The translations under genes were made by a program, and so were the position numbers. This document shows positions 56,808-64,000 of a stretch of DNA of 64,000 nt, piece by piece. The notes below the pieces were generated by a model. The model made no database searches. It saw nothing but the letters and a program-made list of their open reading frames with translations, and was not told the DNA's origin. Numbering within the stretch: the stretch's first letter is position 1; each line of letters begins with the position of its first letter. This DNA comes from Atlantibacter hermannii (GTDB lineage Bacteria > Pseudomonadota > Gammaproteobacteria > Enterobacterales > Enterobacteriaceae): NCBI GenBank assembly GCA_900635495.1, contig LR134136.1, positions 372,001 to 436,000 on the forward strand, in the 5' to 3' direction.

Positions 56808-56824
56808 GTCGGAGGAGTAATACA

Positions 56825-57646
56825 ATGGCAGTTGTTAAGTGTAAACCGACATCTCCGGGTCGTCGCCACGTTGTTAAAGTGGTTAACCCTGAGCTGCACA
56901 AGGGCAAACCTTTTGCTCCGTTGCTGGAAAAAAACAGCAAATCCGGTGGTCGTAACAACAATGGTCGTATCACCACTCGTCACATCGGTGGTGGCCACAA
57001 GCAGGCTTACCGTATTGTTGACTTCAAACGCAACAAAGATGGTATCCCGGCAGTTGTTGAGCGTCTTGAGTACGATCCGAACCGTTCCGCGAACATCGCG
57101 CTGGTTCTGTACAAAGACGGCGAACGCCGTTACATCCTGGCCCCGAAAGGCCTGAAAGCGGGCGACCAGATTCAGTCTGGCGTTGATGCTGCAATCAAAG
57201 CGGGTAACACCCTGCCGATGCGCAATATCCCGGTTGGTTCTACCGTTCATAACGTAGAAATGAAACCAGGTAAAGGCGGTCAGCTGGCGCGTTCTGCTGG
57301 TACTTACGTTCAGATCGTTGCGCGTGATGGTGCTTATGTCACCCTGCGTCTGCGTTCTGGTGAAATGCGTAAAGTAGAAGCAGATTGCCGCGCTACTCTG
57401 GGCGAAGTTGGCAATGCTGAGCATATGCTGCGCGTTCTGGGTAAAGCAGGTGCTGCACGCTGGCGTGGTGTTCGTCCTACCGTTCGCGGTACTGCGATGA
57501 ACCCAGTCGACCACCCACATGGTGGTGGTGAAGGTCGTAACTTTGGTAAGCACCCGGTAACTCCGTGGGGCGTTCAGACCAAAGGTAAGAAGACCCGCAG
57601 CAACAAGCGTACTGATAAATTTATCGTACGTCGCCGTAGCAAATAA
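56825..57646 (+). CDS. rplB: 50S ribosomal protein L2
   Basis: The 273-residue L2 has the E. coli length. It is needed for subunit joining and peptidyl transfer; the conserved MNPVDHPHGGGEGR segment with His229 near the active centre is present. GGAGGAG precedes the start. Confidence 0.98.
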   Translation: MAVVKCKPTSPGRRHVVKVVNPELHKGKPFAPLLEKNSKSGGRNNNGRITTRHIGGGHKQAYRIVDFKRNKDGIPAVVERLEYDPNRSANIALVLYKDGERRYILAPKGLKAGDQIQSGVDAAIKAGNTLPMRNIPVGSTVHNVEMKPGKGGQLARSAGTYVQIVARDGAYVTLRLRSGEMRKVEADCRATLGEVGNAEHMLRVLGKAGAARWRGVRPTVRGTAMNPVDHPHGGGEGRNFGKHPVTPWGVQTKGKKTRSNKRTDKFIVRRRSK

Positions 57647-57662
57647 TTTTAGAGGATAAGCC

Positions 57663-57941
57663 ATGCCACGTTCTCTCAAGAAAGGTCCTTTTATTGACCT
57701 GCACTTGCTGAAGAAGGTAGAGAAAGCGGTGGAAAGCGGAGACAAGAAGCCCCTGCGCACTTGGTCCCGTCGTTCAACGATCTTTCCTAACATGATCGGT
57801 TTGACCATCGCTGTCCATAATGGTCGTCAGCACGTTCCAGTCTTTGTTTCCGACGAAATGGTTGGTCACAAACTGGGTGAATTCGCACCGACTCGTACTT
57901 ATCGCGGCCATGCTGCTGATAAAAAAGCGAAGAAGAAATAA
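57663..57941 (+). CDS. rpsS: 30S ribosomal protein S19
   Basis: The 92-residue protein has the E. coli length and the [12 protein letters not shown] start. It sits in the 30S head with S13 near the tRNA A site. Confidence 0.98.
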
Positions 57942-57955
57942 GGTAGGAGGAAGAG

Positions 57956-59007
<1,052 letters not shown>

Positions 59008-59019
59008 GGAGCGTCGCTG

Positions 59020-59430
59020 ATGTTACAACCAAAGCGTACAAAATTCCGTAAAGTGCACAAAGGCCGCAACCGTGGTCTGGCGCAGGGTACGGATGTTAGC
59101 TTCGGCACTTTCGGTCTGAAAGCTGTTGGCCGTGGTCGTCTGACTGCCCGTCAGATCGAAGCGGCACGCCGTGCTATGACCCGTGCAGTTAAGCGTCAAG
59201 GTAAGATCTGGATCCGTGTATTCCCGGACAAACCGATCACCGAAAAGCCGCTGGAAGTGCGTATGGGTAAAGGTAAAGGTAACGTGGAGTATTGGGTTGC
59301 CTTAATTCAGCCGGGTAAAGTCCTGTATGAAATGGACGGAGTACCGGAAGAGCTGGCCCGTGAAGCATTCAAGCTGGCAGCAGCGAAACTGCCGATTAAA
59401 ACCACCTTTGTAACTAAGACGGTGATGTAA
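59020..59430 (+). CDS. rplP: 50S ribosomal protein L16
   Basis: The 136-residue protein has the E. coli length ([19 protein letters not shown]). Arg81, hydroxylated in E. coli, lies in [11 protein letters not shown] region. The stop overlaps the rpmC start by one base (TAATG). Confidence 0.98.
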
Positions 59431-59621
59431 TGAAAGCAAAAGAGCTGCGTGAGAAAAGTGTTGAAGAGCTGAACACCGAGCTGCTGAACCTGCTGCGTGA
59501 GCAGTTTAACCTGCGTATGCAGGCGGCAAGTGGCCAGCTGCAACAGTCTCACCTGTTGAAGCAAGTGCGTCGTGATGTCGCACGCGTTAAGACTTTACTG
59601 ACTGAGAAGGCGGGTGCGTAA
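59430..59621 (+). CDS. rpmC: 50S ribosomal protein L29
   Basis: The 63-residue L29 has the E. coli length and is two long helices near the exit tunnel, contacting L23. It overlaps rplP and rpsQ by one base on each side. Confidence 0.98.
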
Positions 59622-59875
59622 TGACCGATAAAATCCGTACTCTGCAAGGTCGCGTTGTTAGCGACAAAATGGAGAAATCCATTGTTGTTGCTATCGAACG
59701 TTTTGTGAAACACCCGATCTACGGTAAATTCATCAAGCGTACGACCAAACTGCACGTACATGACGAGAACAACGAATGCGGTATCGGCGACAAGGTTGAA
59801 ATCCGTGAATGCCGTCCGTTGTCCAAGACTAAGTCCTGGACGCTGGTTCGCGTTGTAGAGAAAGCGGTTCTGTAA
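59621..59875 (+). CDS. rpsQ: 30S ribosomal protein S17
   Basis: The 84-residue S17 has the E. coli length and an OB-fold that binds 16S rRNA early in assembly. It is the last gene of the S10 operon and is followed by a terminator hairpin at 59901. Confidence 0.98.
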   Translation: MTDKIRTLQGRVVSDKMEKSIVVAIERFVKHPIYGKFIKRTTKLHVHDENNECGIGDKVEIRECRPLSKTKSWTLVRVVEKAVL

Positions 59876-59900
59876 TACAGTAGCCTTTCTCAATACAAAT

Positions 59901-59931
59901 AAACGGCTCAGCAATGAGCCGTTTATTTTTT
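59901..59931 (+). terminator. S10 operon terminator
   Basis: AAACGGCTCA pairs with TGAGCCGTTT around GCAA and is followed by an ATTTTTT run, a rho-independent terminator 25 bases after rpsQ. Confidence 0.88.
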
Positions 59932-59955
59932 CTACCCATATGCAGGAACCGGTGT

Positions 59956-59961
59956 TATAAT
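59956..59961 (+). promoter_or_regulatory. spc operon promoter, -10 element
   Basis: A consensus TATAAT lies 83 bases before the rplN start, in the gap after the S10 terminator where the E. coli spc promoter is found. The -35 hexamer is weak and not assigned. Confidence 0.75.
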
Positions 59962-60043
59962 GCCGCGCCCTCGATTATGGGGCTTTTTAACGACCTGATT
60001 TATTAGGTCCCGAAGTAGTAGTTGACATTAGCGGAGCACTGAA

Positions 60044-60740
<697 letters not shown>

Positions 60741-60754
60741 TTTGGAGTAGTACG

Positions 60755-61294
60755 ATGGCGAAACTGCATGATTACTACAAAGACGAAGTAGTTAAGAAAC
60801 TCATGACTGAGTTTAACTACAATTCTGTCATGCAAGTCCCTCGGGTCGAGAAGATCACCCTGAACATGGGTGTTGGTGAAGCGATCGCTGACAAGAAACT
60901 GCTGGATAACGCAGCAGCAGACCTGGCAGCAATCTCCGGTCAAAAGCCGTTGATCACCAAAGCACGCAAATCTGTTGCAGGCTTCAAAATCCGTCAGGGC
61001 TATCCGATCGGCTGTAAAGTGACTCTGCGTGGCGAACGCATGTGGGAGTTCTTTGAGCGTCTGATCACTATTGCTGTACCGCGTATCCGTGACTTCCGTG
61101 GCTTGTCCGCTAAGTCTTTCGACGGTCGTGGTAACTACAGCATGGGTGTCCGTGAGCAGATCATCTTCCCGGAAATCGATTACGATAAAGTCGATCGCGT
61201 TCGTGGTTTGGATATTACCATTACCACTACTGCGAAATCCGATGATGAAGGCCGTGCTCTGCTGGCTGCCTTTGACTTCCCGTTCCGCAAGTAA
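60755..61294 (+). CDS. rplE: 50S ribosomal protein L5
   Basis: The 179-residue L5 has the E. coli length. It binds 5S rRNA and contacts the P-site tRNA. In E. coli the S8 repressor binds the mRNA at the start of rplE to control the operon. Confidence 0.98.
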   Translation: MAKLHDYYKDEVVKKLMTEFNYNSVMQVPRVEKITLNMGVGEAIADKKLLDNAAADLAAISGQKPLITKARKSVAGFKIRQGYPIGCKVTLRGERMWEFFERLITIAVPRIRDFRGLSAKSFDGRGNYSMGVREQIIFPEIDYDKVDRVRGLDITITTTAKSDDEGRALLAAFDFPFRK

Positions 61295-61308
61295 GGTAGG
61301 GTTACTTC

Positions 61309-61614
61309 ATGGCTAAGCAATCAATGAAAGCACGCGAAGTAAAACGCGTAGCTTTAGCTGAAAAATACTTCGCTGTACGCGCTGAACTGAAAGCGATCAT
61401 TTCTGATGTGAACGCTTCCGACGAAGATCGTTGGAATGCCGTTCTTAAGCTGCAGTCTCTGCCGCGTGATTCCAGCCCGTCTCGTCAGCGTAACCGCTGC
61501 CGCCAAACTGGTCGTCCGCACGCTTTCCTGCGGAAGTTCGGGTTGAGCCGTATTAAGGTCCGTGAAGCCGCTATGCGCGGTGAAATTCCGGGTCTTAAGA
61601 AGGCTAGCTGGTAA
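61309..61614 (+). CDS. rpsN: 30S ribosomal protein S14
   Basis: The 101-residue form is the long, zinc-free S14 of E. coli type; the CxxC pairs of the short zinc form are absent (RQRNRCRQTGRPHAFLRKFG). Confidence 0.98.
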   Translation: MAKQSMKAREVKRVALAEKYFAVRAELKAIISDVNASDEDRWNAVLKLQSLPRDSSPSRQRNRCRQTGRPHAFLRKFGLSRIKVREAAMRGEIPGLKKASW

Positions 61615-61647
61615 TTGTCACCATTTGAATCACGGGAGTAAAGACAG

Positions 61648-62040
61648 ATGAGCATGCAAGATCCGATCGCGGATATGCTGACCCGTATCCGTAACGGTCA
61701 GGCCGCGAACAAAACTGCGGTCACCATGCCTTCCTCCAAGCTGAAAGTGGCAATTGCCAACGTGCTGAAGGAAGAAGGTTTTATTGAAGATTTTAAAATT
61801 GAAGGCGACACCAAGCCGGAACTGGAACTGACTCTTAAGTATTTCCAGGGCAAGGCTGTGGTAGAAAGCATTCAGCGTGTCAGCCGCCCAGGTCTGCGCA
61901 TCTATAAGAAAAAAGATGAGCTGCCGAAAGTAATGGCTGGTTTAGGTATCGCTGTCGTATCTACCTCTAAAGGTGTTATGACCGATCGTGCAGCGCGCCA
62001 GGCTGGTCTTGGTGGCGAAATTATCTGCTACGTAGCGTAA
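61648..62040 (+). CDS. rpsH: 30S ribosomal protein S8
   Basis: The 130-residue S8 has the E. coli length (MSMQDPIADMLTRIRNGQ). It binds 16S helix 21 and represses the spc operon translationally. It follows rpsN by 33 bases. Confidence 0.98.
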   Translation: MSMQDPIADMLTRIRNGQAANKTAVTMPSSKLKVAIANVLKEEGFIEDFKIEGDTKPELELTLKYFQGKAVVESIQRVSRPGLRIYKKKDELPKVMAGLGIAVVSTSKGVMTDRAARQAGLGGEIICYVA

Positions 62041-62052
62041 TCGGAGGAAAAA

Positions 62053-62586
62053 ATGTCTCGTGTTGCTAAGGCACCGGTCGTTATTCCTGCCGGCGTAGAG
62101 GTAAAACTCAACGGTCAGGTTATTACGATCAAAGGTAAAAACGGCGAGCTGACTCGTACTCTCAACGATGCTGTTGAAGTGAAACAAGCAGACAACGCTC
62201 TGACTTTCGGTCCGCGTGATGGTTACGTGGATGGATGGGCTCAGGCTGGTACTGCTCGTGCACTGCTGAACTCAATGGTTATCGGTGTTACCGAAGGCTT
62301 CACTAAGAAGCTGCAGCTGGTTGGTGTAGGTTATCGTGCAGCGGTTAAAGGCAATGTAGTAAACCTGGCTCTGGGTTTCTCACATCCTGTTGACCATCAA
62401 CTGCCGGCTGGCATCACTGCTGAATGTCCGACTCAGACTGAAATCGTGCTGAAAGGCGCTGATAAGCAGATGATCGGTCAGGTTGCAGCTGATCTGCGCG
62501 CCTACCGTCGTCCTGAGCCTTATAAAGGCAAGGGTGTTCGTTACGCCGACGAAGTCGTGCGTACCAAAGAGGCTAAGAAGAAGTAA
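62053..62586 (+). CDS. rplF: 50S ribosomal protein L6
   Basis: The 177-residue L6 has the E. coli length, two related domains and the conserved RRPEPYKGKGVRYADE segment near the C-terminus. GGAGG precedes the ATG. Confidence 0.98.
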   Translation: MSRVAKAPVVIPAGVEVKLNGQVITIKGKNGELTRTLNDAVEVKQADNALTFGPRDGYVDGWAQAGTARALLNSMVIGVTEGFTKKLQLVGVGYRAAVKGNVVNLALGFSHPVDHQLPAGITAECPTQTEIVLKGADKQMIGQVAADLRAYRRPEPYKGKGVRYADEVVRTKEAKKK

Positions 62587-62595
62587 GGTAACACT

Positions 62596-62949
62596 ATGGA
62601 TAAGAAATCTGCTCGTATCCGTCGTGCGACCCGCGCACGCCGCAAGCTCAAAGAGCTGGGTGCAACTCGCCTGGTGGTACATCGTACCCCGCGTCATATC
62701 TACGCACAGGTAATTGCACCGAATGGTTCTGAAGTTCTGGTAGCAGCTTCTACTGTTGAAAAAGCTATCACTGAACAACTGAAGTACACTGGGAACAAAG
62801 ACGCTGCTGCTGCTGTAGGTAAAGCAGTTGCTGAACGCGCTCTGGAAAAAGGTATCAAAGAAGTTTCTTTTGACCGTTCTGGTTTCCAATATCATGGTCG
62901 TGTCCAGGCACTGGCAGATGCTGCCCGTGAAGCTGGCCTTCAGTTCTAA
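62596..62949 (+). CDS. rplR: 50S ribosomal protein L18
   Basis: The 117-residue L18 has the E. coli length and binds 5S rRNA with L5 and L25. The basic N-terminus KKSARIRRATRARRKLKELG is typical. Confidence 0.98.
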   Translation: MDKKSARIRRATRARRKLKELGATRLVVHRTPRHIYAQVIAPNGSEVLVAASTVEKAITEQLKYTGNKDAAAAVGKAVAERALEKGIKEVSFDRSGFQYHGRVQALADAAREAGLQF

Positions 62950-62963
62950 GGTAGAGGTGTAAG

Positions 62964-63464
62964 ATGGCTCACATCGAAAAACAAGCTGGCGAACTGCAGG
63001 AAAAGCTGATCGCGGTAAACCGCGTATCTAAAACCGTTAAAGGTGGTCGTATTTTCTCCTTCACAGCTCTGACTGTAGTAGGCGATGGTAACGGTCGCGT
63101 TGGTTTTGGTTACGGTAAAGCGCGTGAAGTTCCAGCAGCGATCCAGAAAGCGATGGAAAAAGCCCGTCGCAATATGATTAACGTCGCGCTGAACCACGGC
63201 ACCCTGCAACACCCGGTTAAAGGTGTTCACACGGGTTCTCGTGTATTCATGCAGCCGGCTTCCGAAGGTACCGGTATCATCGCCGGTGGTGCAATGCGCG
63301 CCGTCCTGGAAGTCGCTGGAGTTCATAACGTTCTGGCTAAAGCGTATGGTTCCACCAACCCGATTAACGTGGTTCGTGCAACTATCGATGGCCTGGAAAA
63401 TATGAATTCTCCAGAAATGGTCGCTGCCAAGCGTGGTAAATCCGTTGAAGAAATTCTGGGGTAA
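62964..63464 (+). CDS. rpsE: 30S ribosomal protein S5
   Basis: The 166-residue S5 is one residue shorter than E. coli S5: it ends EEILG where E. coli ends EEILGK. The spectinomycin-contact loop VSKTVKGGRIFSF and the GDGNGRVGFGYGKA core are intact. The missing codon is a three-base difference before the TAA. Confidence 0.97.
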   Translation: MAHIEKQAGELQEKLIAVNRVSKTVKGGRIFSFTALTVVGDGNGRVGFGYGKAREVPAAIQKAMEKARRNMINVALNHGTLQHPVKGVHTGSRVFMQPASEGTGIIAGGAMRAVLEVAGVHNVLAKAYGSTNPINVVRATIDGLENMNSPEMVAAKRGKSVEEILG

Positions 63465-63470
63465 TTGACC

Positions 63471-63650
63471 ATGGCAAAGACTATTAAAATTACTCAAACC
63501 CGCAGTGCAATCGGTCGTCTGCCGAAACACAAGGCAACGCTGCTTGGCCTGGGTCTGCGTCGTATTGGCCACACCGTAGAGCGCGAGGATACTCCTGCTG
63601 TACGCGGTATGGTTAACGCGATTTCCTACATGGTTAAAGTTGAGGAGTAA
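63471..63650 (+). CDS. rpmD: 50S ribosomal protein L30
   Basis: The ATG at 63471 gives 59 residues, the E. coli L30 length (MAKTIKITQTRSAIGR); a TTG at 63465 would add two. It follows rpsE by six bases. Confidence 0.97.
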   Translation: MAKTIKITQTRSAIGRLPKHKATLLGLGLRRIGHTVEREDTPAVRGMVNAISYMVKVEE

Positions 63651-63653
63651 GAG

Positions 63654-64000
63654 ATGCGTTTAAATACTCTGTCTCCGGCCGAAGGGTCTAAGCACGCTTC
63701 CAAGCGTCTGGGTCGTGGTATCGGTTCTGGCCTCGGTAAAACCGGTGGTCGTGGTCACAAAGGTCAGAACTCTCGTTCTGGCGGTGGCGTACGTCGCGGT
63801 TTCGAAGGTGGTCAGATGCCGTTGTACCGTCGTCTGCCGAAATTCGGTTTTACTTCACGTAAAGCTATGGTCACCGCAGAAGTTCGTCTGTCTGACCTGG
63901 CTAAAGTAGAAGGCGACGTAGTTGACCTGAACACGCTGAAAGCTGCCAACATTATCGGTATTCAGATTGAGTTCGCGAAAGTGATCCTGTCTGGCGAAGT
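63654..64000 (+). CDS. rplO: 50S ribosomal protein L15, 5' part
   Basis: The ATG at 63654 opens a frame that runs off the right edge, with about 115 of the expected 144 residues present (MRLNTLSPAEGSKHASKRLGRG). The Gly-rich GLGKTGGRGHKGQNSRSGG extension that penetrates the 50S core is intact. secY would follow beyond the window. Confidence 0.97.
   Translation, partial: MRLNTLSPAEGSKHASKRLGRGIGSGLGKTGGRGHKGQNSRSGGGVRRGFEGGQMPLYRRLPKFGFTSRKAMVTAEVRLSDLAKVEGDVVDLNTLKAANIIGIQIEFAKVILSGE

Noticed and set aside
56753..57808. 351-codon open frame antisense to rplB and rpsS
   Set aside because: Long antisense frames are expected opposite highly biased ribosomal genes. The product has no family resemblance and no ribosome-binding site was seen.

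Overview
The window is chromosomal DNA from a member of the Enterobacteriaceae. Nearly every protein is a close full-length relative of its Escherichia coli/Salmonella counterpart, and gene order follows the E. coli 74-76 minute region, from igaA (yrfF) through mrcA-hof, aroKB-damX-dam-rpe-gph-trpS, cysG-nir, ppiA-fic-pabA-argD, crp, kefGB, slyD-fkpA-tus and the str operon into the S10 and spc ribosomal operons. The genus cannot be fixed by eye. A fructosamine (frl) operon directly beside trpS, a codA homologue between nirB and tsgA, and a three-gene NAD-salvage insert suggest a Citrobacter-like, Salmonella-like or Enterobacter-like genome rather than E. coli K-12. I saw no rRNA, tRNA, CRISPR array, prophage or insertion sequence.

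Layout. 1-3.8 kb: igaA (5' part), nudE, mrcA. 3.9-7.3 kb: hofMNOPQ, a DNA-uptake/pilus-assembly operon ending in a secretin. 7.5-14 kb: aroK, aroB, damX, dam, rpe, gph, trpS. 14-18.9 kb: frlR-frlD-frlC-frlB-frlA on the minus strand for fructoselysine-type Amadori products. 19.2-24.6 kb: cysG-nirC-nirD-nirB, assimilatory-type NADH nitrite reductase, its channel and siroheme synthase, behind FNR and NarL/NarP sites. 24.7-27.2 kb: a cytosine deaminase homologue and tsgA. 27.5-30.8 kb: ppiA, the yhfG/fic pair, pabA, argD with two ARG boxes. 30.8-36.5 kb: yhfK, crp, yhfA, prkB, yheU, yheT. 36.6-39.9 kb: a Nudix-related regulator diverging from a prs-like gene and nadV, with two TGTC-N5-GACA palindromes between them and three 41-bp tandem repeats at the end of nadV. 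40-46.7 kb: yheS, kefG, kefB, yheV, slyD, slyX, fkpA. 46.9-53.2 kb: yheO-tusDCB and rpsL-rpsG-fusA-tufA. 53.3-54.6 kb: bfd-bfr and an orphan prepilin peptidase. 54.7-64 kb: the S10 operon (rpsJ to rpsQ) and the spc operon from rplN into rplO, which runs off the window.

The most important caution concerns reading frames. Six genes carry ten single-base frame shifts: tsgA, the prs-like gene (2), kefB (4), fkpA, tusC and rplW. Several lie in short homopolymers or doublets. One replaces the C-terminus of ribosomal protein L23, which is essential in E. coli. The simplest reading is sequencing or consensus error, although real decay of kefB cannot be excluded. No wholly new system was found. The best candidates for biological novelty are the nrtR-prs-nadV NAD-salvage island and the inverted repeats upstream of frlA and aroK.
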